In this document: positions 8,193 through 17,027 of the stretch, one piece after another
Position numbering within the stretch: the first letter of the stretch is position 1
How the letters are laid out: the number at the start of each line of letters is the position of its first letter
The notes under the pieces: generated by a model
Database searches by the model: none
What the model saw: the letters and a program-made list of their open reading frames with translations, nothing else
What the model was told of the DNA's origin: nothing
Made by a program: the position numbers and the translations under genes
Assembly: GCA_023248995.1 (NCBI GenBank)
Contig: JAHFDN010000008.1
Coordinates: 1 to 64,000, forward strand
Source of the DNA: Candidatus Rokuibacteriota bacterium
GTDB lineage: Bacteria > Methylomirabilota > Methylomirabilia > Rokubacteriales > CSP1-6
Direction: 5' to 3'
DNA length: 64,000 bases

Positions 8193-8702
8193 ATGCCACC
8201 GACACGGCGGGAGTCTACGCTCACAAAGCTCTCCCACTTGAGCCCTGAGGGTAACGCCCGCATGGTGGACGTGACCCGGAAGGCGGAGACCGCGCGCGAG
8301 GCCGTCGCGCAGATCGTCCTCAGGATGAAGCGCTCGACGCTGGCCGCCATCAAGGTGGGCCAGGTGGCCAAGGGCGACGTCCTGGGTGTGGCGCGCACCG
8401 CCGGCATCCTCGCCGCCAAGCGGACCCCGGACCTCATCCCGCTCTGCCATCCGCTCCGGATCACCGGCGTGGACCTGACCTTTGAGCTCAACCTGCGCGC
8501 CGGGACGCTGCGCATTCAGTCGCGCGTCAGGACGGTGGACAAGACCGGCGTGGAGATGGAGGCGCTCACGGCGGCGGCGGCGGCGGGGCTCACCGTGTAC
8601 GACATGGTGAAGGCGGTGGACAAGGGCATCACCCTCACCGATCTCTGCCTCCTCAGGAAGTCGGGGGGCAAGAGCGGTCCCTGGCGCCGGAGGGGCGCGT
8701 GA
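8193..8702 (+). CDS. moaC: Cyclic pyranopterin monophosphate synthase MoaC
   Basis: MoaC converts the MoaA product to cyclic pyranopterin monophosphate in molybdenum cofactor synthesis. The 169-residue protein keeps all known active-site residues, offset by nine from E. coli: Lys60, His86 (PLCHPLRI), Glu121 and Glu123 (VEMEALTA), Asp137 and Lys140 (DMVKAVDKGI). The N-terminal LSPEGNARMVDV is also typical. Its stop overlaps the next GTG start by four bases. It sits about 500 bases from the molybdate/tungstate transport operon, so cofactor synthesis and metal import are neighbours. Confidence 0.95.
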   Translation: MPPTRRESTLTKLSHLSPEGNARMVDVTRKAETAREAVAQIVLRMKRSTLAAIKVGQVAKGDVLGVARTAGILAAKRTPDLIPLCHPLRITGVDLTFELNLRAGTLRIQSRVRTVDKTGVEMEALTAAAAAGLTVYDMVKAVDKGITLTDLCLLRKSGGKSGPWRRRGA

Positions 8703-9829
8703 AGACCGCGCTCATCCACTCCGACCAGTACGAGCGCTTCGACTACGGCCCGGAGCACCCGCTCCGGATGGAGCGTCTCGGCCTCACCTGGCGCCTCATG
8801 GAGGCCTACGGCCTCACCGCGCTGCCCGAGGCCCGGGTGCTCGCCCCCGGGCCGGCCGACGAGGCGGCCATCGGCCGGTTCCACGGGCGTGAATACGTCG
8901 AAGCGCTCAAGGCGGCCGGGAACGGCCTCCACGTGCCGGGCCTCCACCGCTTCGGCCTCGGCCCCGGCGACAACCCCATCTTCCCCGGGCTCTGGGAGGT
9001 CGCGCGCCTCGTCGCGGGAGGCTCGCTGCTGGCGGCCAAGCTCGTCGCCGACGGCGAGGTGGAGCGGGCTTTTCACTTCGCGGGCGGGCTCCACCACGCC
9101 ATGCCCGACCGCGCCTCCGGGTTCTGCTACGTCAACGACCCCGTGCTGGCCATCCTCTGGCTCCGGGAGCGCGGCCTCAGGGTCTCTTACGTGGACATTG
9201 ACGCGCATCACGGCGACGGCGTCCAGTTCGCCTTCTACGGCGATCCGGACGTCCTGACGATCTCGACCCACGAGCGCGGCGACCGCCTGTTTCCGGGGAC
9301 CGGCTTCGTCGAGGAGGCGGGCGAGGGGGCGGGCCACGGCTACTCGGTGAACCTCCCGCTCGAGCCATACACCGACGACGAGGTCTACTGGGAGGCGTTC
9401 GAGGCCGTCGTCCCGCCGCTTCTCGGCGCCTTCAAGCCGGACGTGGTCGTGGCCCAGCTCGGCATCGACTCCCACGCGACCGACCCGCTCACGCATCTGT
9501 CCTTCAGCGTCCAGGGCTTCACCCGGGCCGTGGGGCGGATCGCGGAGCTCTCTCCCCGGCTCGTGGCCCTGGGCGGCGGCGGGTATGACCTCACGAACGT
9601 CGCCCGGGCCTGGACCGCGGCCTGGGCTGTGATGAATGGCGTAGAGCTTTCGCCCGAGCTTCCTTCAGGGTTCGGCGAGGACGTGCAGCGCTTCGACTTT
9701 CGCTCTTCCTTGCTCTGGGATCCCCCGATCGAGCTGTCCGCCGAGACCCGTCGCCGGGCCCGGGAGTTCGCTGGCCGCCAGGTCGAGGTGATCCGCCGGA
9801 GCATCTTTCCCGTCCATGGGCTCGCCTGA
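8699..9829 (+). CDS. Histone deacetylase / AcuC family hydrolase
   Basis: This 376-residue zinc amidohydrolase has the arginase/deacetylase fold. Visible motifs are GGLHHAMPDRASGFCYVND (catalytic His pair and Tyr/Asn region), YVDIDAHHGDGVQ (zinc ligands Asp and His), STHERGDRLFPGTG, AQLGIDSHATDPLTHL (third ligand region) and LGGGGYD. Members remove acetyl groups from lysines, for example on acetyl-CoA synthetase, or from polyamines; which applies here cannot be told. The GTG start at 8699 overlaps the moaC stop. Confidence 0.9.
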   Translation: MKTALIHSDQYERFDYGPEHPLRMERLGLTWRLMEAYGLTALPEARVLAPGPADEAAIGRFHGREYVEALKAAGNGLHVPGLHRFGLGPGDNPIFPGLWEVARLVAGGSLLAAKLVADGEVERAFHFAGGLHHAMPDRASGFCYVNDPVLAILWLRERGLRVSYVDIDAHHGDGVQFAFYGDPDVLTISTHERGDRLFPGTGFVEEAGEGAGHGYSVNLPLEPYTDDEVYWEAFEAVVPPLLGAFKPDVVVAQLGIDSHATDPLTHLSFSVQGFTRAVGRIAELSPRLVALGGGGYDLTNVARAWTAAWAVMNGVELSPELPSGFGEDVQRFDFRSSLLWDPPIELSAETRRRAREFAGRQVEVIRRSIFPVHGLA

Positions 9830-9901
9830 GCGGCCGGGTCCCTTTGGTGGGCCGAATTTGCTCGTGTTACAGTGGGTTATCGCGAGCGCAGGAGGACGTG
9901 C

Positions 9902-10540
9902 GTGCCTGGACTTTTGATCACGGTGGAAGGGGTCGAGGGGTCGGGGAAGACGACCCAGTGCAGGCTTCTGGCCGGGTGGCTCCGGAAGCTCGGCCATCGG
10001 GTGCGCGAGACCAGCGAGCCTGACGGCTCTCCGATCGGGCAGGCCATCCGCGGGTTGTTCGAGCAGGACCGGGTGAGGCTCACCCCGCTCACGGAGGCCT
10101 TCCTCTTCATGGCGGCGCGCCAGCTCCACGTGGCGGAAGTGATCCGGCCGGCGCTCGAGGCCGGCGAGCTCGTGCTCTCCGATCGGTATGCCGACGCCAC
10201 GCTGGCCTACCAGGGGTACGGGCGGGGGCTCGATCTTCAGACGATCCGGGAGCTGAATGCCCTCGCGACCGGCGGCGTCCTGCCGGACCTGACGCTCCTC
10301 CTGGACCTGGACCCGACGGTCGGCCTCGGGCGGCTCGGCGCGCGGCGCCTGGACGTCTTCGAGAAGATGGACCTGGCCTTCCATCGCCGCGTGCGGCAGG
10401 GGTACCTCGAGATCGCCCGCGAGGAAAAGCGCCGGATGGTCGTCCTCGACGCCGCCCAGCCCGCGGAGCGGGTGCACCAGGAGCTGAAGACGGCCGCGGG
10501 AGAACTCCTGAGGCAGCGGGGGCTCGCTCGTGGGGTTTGA
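9902..10540 (+). CDS. tmk: Thymidylate kinase
   Basis: This 212-residue kinase phosphorylates dTMP to dTDP. The P-loop EGVEGSGKTTQ lies at residues 8-18, the SDRYADATLAYQG motif near residue 97, and the LID arginines are in GLGRLGARRLD. GTG 9902 is preceded by AGGAGG at 9890-9895 with ideal spacing; an in-frame ATG at 9872 would place that site inside the gene. It overlaps holB by 11 bases, the same tmk-holB pairing seen in many bacteria. Confidence 0.95.
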   Translation: MPGLLITVEGVEGSGKTTQCRLLAGWLRKLGHRVRETSEPDGSPIGQAIRGLFEQDRVRLTPLTEAFLFMAARQLHVAEVIRPALEAGELVLSDRYADATLAYQGYGRGLDLQTIRELNALATGGVLPDLTLLLDLDPTVGLGRLGARRLDVFEKMDLAFHRRVRQGYLEIAREEKRRMVVLDAAQPAERVHQELKTAAGELLRQRGLARGV

Positions 10541-11561
10541 CGCGGTCCACGGCCAGGCCGGCGCGATCGAGGTTCTGACGCGGGCCCTCGCCGCCGGGCG
10601 CGTGGCGCATGCCTATGCGTTCGTCGGGCCCTCGGGGGTGGGCCGGAAGCTCACAGCCCTGGCTTTCGCCCAGGCGCTCCTGTGCCCCTCACCCCAACCC
10701 TCTCCCCTCGGGGGAGAGGGCAGGGTGAGGGCGTGCGGGCGGTGTCTGGCCTGCCAGAAGGTGGAGCGCGGCGTCCATCCGGACCTGATGGTGATCGCCC
10801 CGACACCCCCCGCGACGAACCCGCGGGGGACGGTCGCCATCAGGATCGAGACGATCCGCGAGCTCGAGGGCTGGGCGGGCCTTTGCCCGGCGGAGGGGCC
10901 CTGGAAGGTGTTCATCGTGGACGACGCCGAGCGGATGACCCACGAGGCGCCCCAGGCCTTTCTGAAGACCCTGGAGGAGCCGCCGGCGCGCACGGTGATC
11001 ATCCTGATTCTTTCCGAGGCCCGCGGGCTTCCAGCGACGGTGCTCTCGCGCTGTCAGGTGGTGCGCTTCAGCCCACTCGACGAGGAGGCGACAGCCGCGA
11101 TTCTGGAGCGGCGCGGGATGGACGGGCCGACGGCCCGGCTCCTGGCGCGGGCCAGCCAGGGCCGCCCGGGGCTCGCCCTCGCTCAGGATCCCAAGGCGTG
11201 GGCGGAGCAGCGCGAGCGGGCGCTCACGATCCTGGACGAGGTCGGGAGCGGCGGAGCCGGGGCGCTCTTCAAGTGGACGGAGTCCCTCGGGCGGGACCGC
11301 GCCCAGGCGGAGCAGTTGATCACGGCTTGGTGGCTCTGGCACCGGGACCTCCTCTGCGCCAAGGCCGGGGCCGATCCGCAGCTCCTGATCCACGGCGACC
11401 GATCCGAGGCGGTCAGGGCGGCGGCCGAGGGGCGCTCCTGGGAGGAGCTCTTCCAGGACCTCGGCGCGTGCCGGGAGGCCTGGCGGGCACTGCAGGGGAA
11501 CGTCTCGCCGCGGCTGACGCTGGAAACGACGTTGAGCCGCCTCGCGCTCGGGGCGGCATGA
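10530..11561 (+). CDS. holB: DNA polymerase III delta' subunit HolB
   Basis: This 343-residue clamp-loader subunit has the AAA+ layout: HAYAFVGPSGVGRKLTAL (residues about 27-44), the zinc knuckle CGRCLACQK with a further cysteine at ALLC, Walker B FIVDDAERM, and LKTLEEPPARTVIILI. Between the first cysteine and the CGRC knuckle the protein carries PSPQPSPLGGEGRVRA, encoded by a 46-base palindrome unlike the rest of the gene. It keeps the frame, and delta' needs no intact P-loop for function. Translation begins inside tmk. Confidence 0.93.
   Translation: MGFDAVHGQAGAIEVLTRALAAGRVAHAYAFVGPSGVGRKLTALAFAQALLCPSPQPSPLGGEGRVRACGRCLACQKVERGVHPDLMVIAPTPPATNPRGTVAIRIETIRELEGWAGLCPAEGPWKVFIVDDAERMTHEAPQAFLKTLEEPPARTVIILILSEARGLPATVLSRCQVVRFSPLDEEATAAILERRGMDGPTARLLARASQGRPGLALAQDPKAWAEQRERALTILDEVGSGGAGALFKWTESLGRDRAQAEQLITAWWLWHRDLLCAKAGADPQLLIHGDRSEAVRAAAEGRSWEELFQDLGACREAWRALQGNVSPRLTLETTLSRLALGAA
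10686..10731 (+). repeat. REP-like GC-rich palindrome inside holB
   Basis: The left arm, CCCTCACCCC then AACCCTCTCCCC, mirrors GGGGAGAGGG then CAGGGTGAGGG about a TCG centre. Arms and centre span 46 bases. This CCCTCACCC...GGGTGAGGG palindrome is a well-known interspersed bacterial repeat and is usually intergenic. Here it is translated in frame between the cysteines of the HolB zinc knuckle. Confidence 0.8.
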
Positions 11562-11570
11562 GGGCCATTG

Positions 11571-12440
11571 ATGGACGCTGAGACCCCGACCGTCGAGGCT
11601 CCCCCGAGATACCTGATCGGCGTGCGGCTCCGCGAGCCCGTCAATGCCGACGACCACCTCATGGAGGAGTTCGACCTCCACGTGGGCGACTTCTGCGTCG
11701 TGGAAACGGCGAGCGGCACCGCGGTGGGAGAGGTCCGGCGTCCGCGGCGCCCCCTGCCCGAGTTCAAGCAGGACCGCCTGTTCCGGAAGGTGATCCGCAA
11801 GGCGACCACCTCCGAGGCGAACGAGTGGCGGGAGCGCCGCGATCGCGAGAGGCGGGCGGTGGTGACCTGCCAGGAGCGGGCCCGGCAGAAAAACCTCCGC
11901 CTGAAGGTCGTGGACGTGGAGCTCGCGCCCAACGGCCGCCGCGCGGTCGTCATGTTCAACGCCGAGGAGCGGGTAGACTTCCGGGAGCTTGTGCGCGACC
12001 TGGCCCGGGAGTTCCGCGTGCGCATCGAGATGCGGCAGATCGGCGCCCGCGACGTCACCAAGGTGATGGACGGGATCGGCCCGTGCGGCCGCCAGCTCTG
12101 CTGCTCCTCGTGGCTCCGGCAGTTCGAGCCGATCTCGGTGAAGATGGCCAAGACCCAGGAGATGCCCCTCACGGACAGCCGGCTCCTGGGCAACTGCGGC
12201 CGGCTCAAGTGCTGCCTGCTGTACGAGTTTTCCACCTATGAGGAGCTCCGCTCCCGCCTCCCGCGGGTCGGCACCCCGTGCCAGGCCGAGTGCGGCGGCG
12301 GCGGGTGCATGGAGGGCAAGGTCAAGTCGCTCCGGCTGTTGAAGGAGACGGTCGTCGTGGGTTTTGCGGATGGCACCGAGGCCGAGGTGCCGCTGGATCT
12401 CCTGACGTGGGAGGGACGGCCACATATCAAACCGCTCTGA
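11571..12440 (+). CDS. PSP1 / YaaT (RicT) family protein
   Basis: This 289-residue protein has the PSP1 core and the conserved cysteine cluster MDGIGPCGRQLCCSSWL, GNCGRLKCCLLYEF and CQAECGGGGC. In the related RicT of Bacillus such cysteines hold iron-sulfur clusters in a complex that stimulates RNase Y and biofilm/sporulation control. Nothing sporulation-related is seen here. ATG 11571 was preferred over the adjacent TTG at 11568. Its place between holB and metG repeats the gene order of Firmicutes. Confidence 0.88.
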   Translation: MDAETPTVEAPPRYLIGVRLREPVNADDHLMEEFDLHVGDFCVVETASGTAVGEVRRPRRPLPEFKQDRLFRKVIRKATTSEANEWRERRDRERRAVVTCQERARQKNLRLKVVDVELAPNGRRAVVMFNAEERVDFRELVRDLAREFRVRIEMRQIGARDVTKVMDGIGPCGRQLCCSSWLRQFEPISVKMAKTQEMPLTDSRLLGNCGRLKCCLLYEFSTYEELRSRLPRVGTPCQAECGGGGCMEGKVKSLRLLKETVVVGFADGTEAEVPLDLLTWEGRPHIKPL

Positions 12441-12458
12441 CCGGGCGCTCACCCCCTC

Positions 12459-14381
12459 ATGACCACGTCGCCGCGAACGTTCTATCTCACCACGCCGATC
12501 TATTACGTCAACGCGGTCCCGCACCTGGGACACGCCTACACCACGCTCATCGCCGACACCATGTGCCGCTATCGACGGCTGGCCGGCGACCGCGTCCACT
12601 TCCTCACCGGCACCGACGAGCATGGCGACAAGATCGCGCAGGCCGCCGCCGCCGCGGGCGAGACGCCGCAGGCGTACGCCGACCGGATTTCGGCCGTGTT
12701 CCGGGAGACCTGGCGCCGCCTCGGGATCGGGAACGACGACTTCATCCGGACGACCGAGCCGCGCCACAAAGCGGTCGTCCAGGCCGTCCTGCAGAGACTC
12801 CACGACGCCGGGGAGGTCTACTTCGGCGAGTACGGGGGCCACTACTGCTTCGGCTGCGAGCGCTTCTACACCGAGAAGGAGCTGGTGGACGGCAAGTGCC
12901 CCGACCATCAAACACCGCCGACCTTCATCAAGGAGCAGAACTACTTCTTCCGGATGAGCCGCCATCAGGACTGGCTCGTCAAGCACATCGCGGAGCACCC
13001 CGACTTCATCCGGCCGGAGCGCTACCGGAACGAGGTGCTGGCCTTCCTGCGCGAGCCCCTGGAGGACCTGTGCATCAGCCGGCCGCGGAGCCGGCTCCAG
13101 TGGGGGATTCCGCTCCCCTTCGACGAGAACTTCGTCACGTACGTCTGGTTCGACGCCCTGATCAACTACGTCTCCGCCCTCGGCGGGCCGGGGGCGGAGC
13201 GATTCGACACGTTCTGGCCCCACGCCCAGCACCTGATCGCCAAGGACATCCTGAAGCCCCACGGCATCTACTGGCCCACGATGCTCAAGGCCGCGGGGCT
13301 CCCGCTCTACCGGCACCTCAACGTGCACGGCTACTGGAGCCTCGGGGGCGGCAAGATGTCCAAGTCCATCGGCAACGTGGTGGAGGCGCTGGCGCTCGCC
13401 GACAAGTACGGCCACGATGCCTTCCGTTATTTCCTGATGCGCGAGATGACCTTCGGGCTGGATGCCAACTTCTCGGAAGAGGCGCTGGTGACCCGGTTCA
13501 ACGCCGACCTTGCCAACGACCTGGGGAACCTGGTCGCGCGCGCGACCACCCTGATCGTGAACTTCGGCGATCCCACCGGCGACACCAGGGAGGCGCTCCC
13601 CAGCGAGGATCAGCAGGTCCACATGGCCTTTGCCGAGGCGACTCATGCGCTGGGCCTGGCCATGGAGGAGTTCGCGTTCCAGCGGGCGCTCGCGGCCATC
13701 TGGGAGTTCATCGGTACTGTCAACCGCTACATCGATGCCCGAGCGCCCTGGGTGCTGGCGAAGGATCCAACGAAGGACAAGCGCCTTCAATCGGTATTGG
13801 TCACACTGGCCGACGCGCTCTGCTGCCTCGGGATCGTCCTGGATCCCTTCCTGCCGACCGCGGCGGCCCGGATCCGCCAGGCGGTGGGCCACACGGCGCC
13901 CCCGCGGCTCGAGGCCGCGGTCCTGGGTCGTCTCCACGCGATCCCGAAGGTGGAGAAGCTGTCCGGGCTTTTCCCGCGCATTGATGCCAAGGGCGAGCAG
14001 AGGAGCGGCGCGACGATGCTGAAAGGGGCCAGCGACCAGGAGGGAGCGGGGCGTTCGTCACGGATCTCCATCGAGGAGTTCCGCAGGGTGGATCTCCGGG
14101 TGGCCGAGGTCGTGGCCGCGGAGAAGGTCGAGAAGTCGAAGCGGCTCCTGAAGGTAACCGTCAGGCTCGGCGCCGAGAGCCGGACGCTCGTGGCGGGGAT
14201 CGCCGAGCACTACGACCCCGCCTCCCTGGTCGGCCGGAAGGTCGTGGTCGTCGCCAACCTCGAGCCCGCCACGCTGATGGGGGTCGAGTCCGACGGCATG
14301 ATCCTGGCCGCCTCCGAAGGGAACACTCTGACCCTGATCGTCCTCGATCGCGACCTCCCCGCCGGGGCGAAGGTCAAGTGA
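12459..14381 (+). CDS. metG: Methionyl-tRNA synthetase
   Basis: This 640-residue class I synthetase charges tRNA-Met. The HIGH-like motif is PHLGHAYTT near residue 25, the KMSKS loop GGGKMSKSIGN lies near residue 300, and one zinc knuckle (CFGCER...GKCPDH) is present. Residues about 530-640 form the appended tRNA-binding (Arc1p-like) domain with VDLRVAEVVAAEKVEKSKRL and SDGMILAAS. Such a domain gives dimerisation and tRNA affinity in longer MetG forms. Confidence 0.96.
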   Translation: MTTSPRTFYLTTPIYYVNAVPHLGHAYTTLIADTMCRYRRLAGDRVHFLTGTDEHGDKIAQAAAAAGETPQAYADRISAVFRETWRRLGIGNDDFIRTTEPRHKAVVQAVLQRLHDAGEVYFGEYGGHYCFGCERFYTEKELVDGKCPDHQTPPTFIKEQNYFFRMSRHQDWLVKHIAEHPDFIRPERYRNEVLAFLREPLEDLCISRPRSRLQWGIPLPFDENFVTYVWFDALINYVSALGGPGAERFDTFWPHAQHLIAKDILKPHGIYWPTMLKAAGLPLYRHLNVHGYWSLGGGKMSKSIGNVVEALALADKYGHDAFRYFLMREMTFGLDANFSEEALVTRFNADLANDLGNLVARATTLIVNFGDPTGDTREALPSEDQQVHMAFAEATHALGLAMEEFAFQRALAAIWEFIGTVNRYIDARAPWVLAKDPTKDKRLQSVLVTLADALCCLGIVLDPFLPTAAARIRQAVGHTAPPRLEAAVLGRLHAIPKVEKLSGLFPRIDAKGEQRSGATMLKGASDQEGAGRSSRISIEEFRRVDLRVAEVVAAEKVEKSKRLLKVTVRLGAESRTLVAGIAEHYDPASLVGRKVVVVANLEPATLMGVESDGMILAASEGNTLTLIVLDRDLPAGAKVK

Positions 14382-14388
14382 TGTAGGG

Positions 14389-15606
14389 GTGCGCAAGAGC
14401 GTCTTCGTCGCGCTCCTCGTGGTGTTCTTACCCGGGATTGCCTTCGCCGTCTTCCAGCTGTTCGTGTTCCAGACCCCCGTCCGGGAGCGCGCCAGGGTCG
14501 CGGCCTGGGCCTTCCTCGTGATCGGTCTCGCCTGCGTCGCCGCGCTGGGGGCGCTTCTCGTGCGCGACGCGGCCCGCTCCGTGCGCCGCCGGAGCCTCGG
14601 CGACTCGTGGGCGGAGCTCTCCGGCCGGCCTGCCTGGCTCGGATGGGCGCGCAAGTGGGGGATCTCGGCGGCCTCCCTCGCCTCGGGGCTGGTGGCGCTC
14701 TTCGTCTTCCGGCGCGGGGTGCCCGACGTGGCCTGGCTGGTCGGCTACCTCCTCCTGCTCTGGCTCCTCTTCGCCGTCTTCACCCAGGTGCGCGCGCCTC
14801 TCGAGACGCGCGGGCGGCGTCTCGTGCTCGGGGCGGTGGACTATACGATCCAGACCCTCTACCACAACCTGCTGCTCTTCGTGCTGCCGTCTTATTACGC
14901 CAGCGCGACGCTCACCTCGGTGAACGTCGTGTTCCTAGAAGCACTGGTCGCCGGCGCGCTCCTGACGGCGATCGACCCCTGGTACCGGGCGGTGGTCGGC
15001 CCGCGCCGGTGGCTCAACCATGCGTTGCTGGCCTTTTCGATGTTCGCGACGCTCAACGTCGCGCTGCCGCTGGTCGGTGTGCCCCCCTTCTGGGCGCTCG
15101 AGGGGAGCGCCGCGCTCTGCGCCCTCGCCCTGACGCCGGCGCTCCGCCAGACGGCAGGGAGCTGGAAGGGGGCCGGCGTCCGCGCGGCGGTGTTCGCCGT
15201 GGCGGCGATCGTCCTCCTGCCCGCGTTCCCGGCCTGGGTGCCGCCGGCGCCGCTCAACCTGGCGCGTGCCACTCTCGCGCGCGACATCGGCCTGCTGGAG
15301 CCCGTCGGCCTCGTGAGGAGCCCGATCTCGGCGGCGAACCTCGAGGCCTTCGGCGGCCTCGTCGCCTACACCGCCGTCTACGCCCCCGCGGGTCTCAAGC
15401 AACCGATCCTCCACGTGTGGACCAAGGACGGCGTGCCGGTCTCGACCGTCCGCCTCTCCCCGGTCAGGGGCGGGCGGGCGGAGGGGTTCCGGACTTACTC
15501 GCGCAAGAGCGACTTCGGGCCGTCCCCCGCGGGCCGCTGGGCGGTGGACGTCGTGACGGCCCAGGGCCAGCTCATCGGCCGCCTCTCTTTCGTCGTCCTC
15601 GAATGA
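14389..15606 (+). CDS. DUF2914 polytopic membrane protein
   Basis: This 405-residue protein has eight or nine predicted membrane helices in residues 1-300, followed by a soluble C-terminal domain (about 310-405) with HVWTKDGVPVSTVRLSPV, TYSRKSDFG and GRWAVDVVTAQGQLIGRLSF. That ending matches DUF2914, an extracytoplasmic Ig-like domain of unknown role. GTG 14389 follows the metG stop by seven bases, suggesting cotranscription. No function can be assigned. Confidence 0.75.
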   Translation: MRKSVFVALLVVFLPGIAFAVFQLFVFQTPVRERARVAAWAFLVIGLACVAALGALLVRDAARSVRRRSLGDSWAELSGRPAWLGWARKWGISAASLASGLVALFVFRRGVPDVAWLVGYLLLLWLLFAVFTQVRAPLETRGRRLVLGAVDYTIQTLYHNLLLFVLPSYYASATLTSVNVVFLEALVAGALLTAIDPWYRAVVGPRRWLNHALLAFSMFATLNVALPLVGVPPFWALEGSAALCALALTPALRQTAGSWKGAGVRAAVFAVAAIVLLPAFPAWVPPAPLNLARATLARDIGLLEPVGLVRSPISAANLEAFGGLVAYTAVYAPAGLKQPILHVWTKDGVPVSTVRLSPVRGGRAEGFRTYSRKSDFGPSPAGRWAVDVVTAQGQLIGRLSFVVLE

Positions 15607-15682
15607 TCCGCCTCCTCTTGACCTGGGACCGCTTCTGGGATGAACTGACGTCACCCGACAGCATGATAAGGAGGGCGTCAGC

Positions 15683-16153
15683 ATGCCTATCCTGGCGAAG
15701 CTCCAAGAGTTCCTGGAGGCCAACAAAGCCGCCTACTCGGTCCACGCGCATCCCACGGCCTTCACCGCCCAGGAGGTGGCCGCCCTGTCCCACGTCAAGG
15801 GGCGCGCGCTGGCCAAGGTGGTTATCGTCAAGGCCGGGGCGGATCTCGCGATGCTCGTCCTGCCCGCCGACCACCGGGTAGACCTGAACCGGGTGAAAAC
15901 GATTCTGGGGGCGAAGGACGTGAGGCTGGCCCAGGAGGCCGAGTTCAGCGGGGTCTTCCCCGGCTGCCCGGTGGGGGCGATGCCGCCCTTCGGCAACCTC
16001 TTCGGCCTGCCGGTCTACGCCGACCGCTCCTTGGAGAAGGACGAGGAGATCGTCTTCAACGCCGGGACGCACACGCTCACCGCGAAGATGGCCCTCCGCG
16101 ACTTCGTGCGCCTCGTCAAGCCGCGGCTGGAGGAGTTCGCCGTCCACATGTAG
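15683..16153 (+). CDS. YbaK/EbsC-type aminoacyl-tRNA deacylase
   Basis: This 156-residue protein has the YbaK/ProRS-editing fold: the N-terminal helix TAQEVAALSHVKGRALAKVV carries the catalytic lysine region, and the GCPVGAMPPFG loop and NAGTHTLTAKM are typical. Relatives hydrolyse mischarged tRNAs such as Cys- or Ala-tRNA-Pro. A strong AAGGAGG ribosome site precedes ATG 15683. It lies between metG and tatD, in a translation-related neighbourhood. Confidence 0.88.
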   Translation: MPILAKLQEFLEANKAAYSVHAHPTAFTAQEVAALSHVKGRALAKVVIVKAGADLAMLVLPADHRVDLNRVKTILGAKDVRLAQEAEFSGVFPGCPVGAMPPFGNLFGLPVYADRSLEKDEEIVFNAGTHTLTAKMALRDFVRLVKPRLEEFAVHM

Positions 16154-16188
16154 CCGCCGAGGCGTCGGCGGAGACGGGAGAGGGTGCC

Positions 16189-16233
16189 ATGAAGGTCACG
16201 AGCGTCGATCGAGAAGGCGTGCTGACGGCGTGA
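16189..16233 (+). CDS. Possible 14-residue leader peptide upstream of tatD
   Basis: The tiny frame MKVTSVDREGVLTA begins at an ATG behind a GGGAGAGGG purine run, and its TGA overlaps the GTG start of tatD (GTGA, 16230-16233). The geometry is that of translational coupling. It may be a true uORF or just chance; the peptide has no recognisable family. Confidence 0.3.
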   Translation: MKVTSVDREGVLTA

Positions 16234-17027
16234 GTCCCGCCCTGTTCGACACCCACGCGCACCTGCACTTCCCCGAGTTCGCCGGCGATCTTCCGGCGGT
16301 GCTCCAGCGGGCGCGCTCCGCGGGCGTCAGGTGGATGCTGACGATCGGGACCAGCAGGGAAAGCTCGCGCGCCGCCGTGGCGCTGGCCGAGCAGGAGGCC
16401 GACGTCTACGCCGCCGTGGGCATCCACCCTCACGATGCCTCCGACGCTGACGATGCGACCTTCGACGAGCTTCGTCGATTGGCCGAATCTTCGCCCCGGG
16501 TCGTGGCCGTCGGCGAGATCGGGCTCGACTTCTTCCGCAACCTCTCGCCGCGCGAGGTCCAGGCCGAGGTGTTCCGGCGCCAGCTCGCCCTGGCTCGCCA
16601 GGTCGGCAAGCCCGCGCTCGTCCACTGCCGGGACGCGCACGCCGAGACGCTCGAGATTCTGAAGGCGGAGGGTGTGCGGGACGTGCGGGGCATCATGCAC
16701 TGCTTCTCGGGAGACGAGGCGGTGGCCCGCCAGTGCCTGGACCTGGGCCTCCTGATCTCGCTCGCGGGGCCCATCACCTACCCGAACGCGCGGAAACTCC
16801 CCGCGGTGGTGCAAATGGTCCCGGCCGACTGCCTCGTGGTGGAGACTGATTGCCCCTTCCTGCCGCCCCAGCCCTACCGCGGGCAGCGGAACGAGCCGGC
16901 GTACCTGCCGATCACGGCCGCGCGCGTCGCGGAGCTCAAAGGGGTGCCCGTCGGTGAGCTCGGCTCCCGGATGGCGGCGAACGCGCTGGCCCTCCTCGGG
17001 CTTCCGTCCCCGCCGCCGGGCACATGA
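16230..17027 (+). CDS. tatD: TatD family metal-dependent DNase
   Basis: This 265-residue TIM-barrel hydrolase has all the TatD metal motifs: DTHAHLHF (His9, His11), GIHPHDA, VAVGEIGLDFFR (bridging Glu), LVHCRDAHAETL, GIMHCFSGD and VETDCPFLPPQPYRG (Asp and Arg). It acts as a 3'-5' exonuclease or D-aminoacyl-tRNA-type hydrolase in the cytoplasm. Proximity to metG is conserved in many bacteria. Its stop overlaps the M28 gene by four bases. Confidence 0.94.
   Translation: MSPALFDTHAHLHFPEFAGDLPAVLQRARSAGVRWMLTIGTSRESSRAAVALAEQEADVYAAVGIHPHDASDADDATFDELRRLAESSPRVVAVGEIGLDFFRNLSPREVQAEVFRRQLALARQVGKPALVHCRDAHAETLEILKAEGVRDVRGIMHCFSGDEAVARQCLDLGLLISLAGPITYPNARKLPAVVQMVPADCLVVETDCPFLPPQPYRGQRNEPAYLPITAARVAELKGVPVGELGSRMAANALALLGLPSPPPGT

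Noticed and set aside
10686-10731. Repeat considered as a CRISPR unit
   Set aside because: Only one copy, perfectly palindromic, no spacers and no cas genes anywhere in the window.
10689-13937. 1082-codon open frame on the minus strand opposite holB, yaaT and metG
   Set aside because: It mirrors clear genes on the plus strand, has Arg/Gly/Pro/His-rich composition typical of antisense frames in G+C-rich DNA, and shows no motif.
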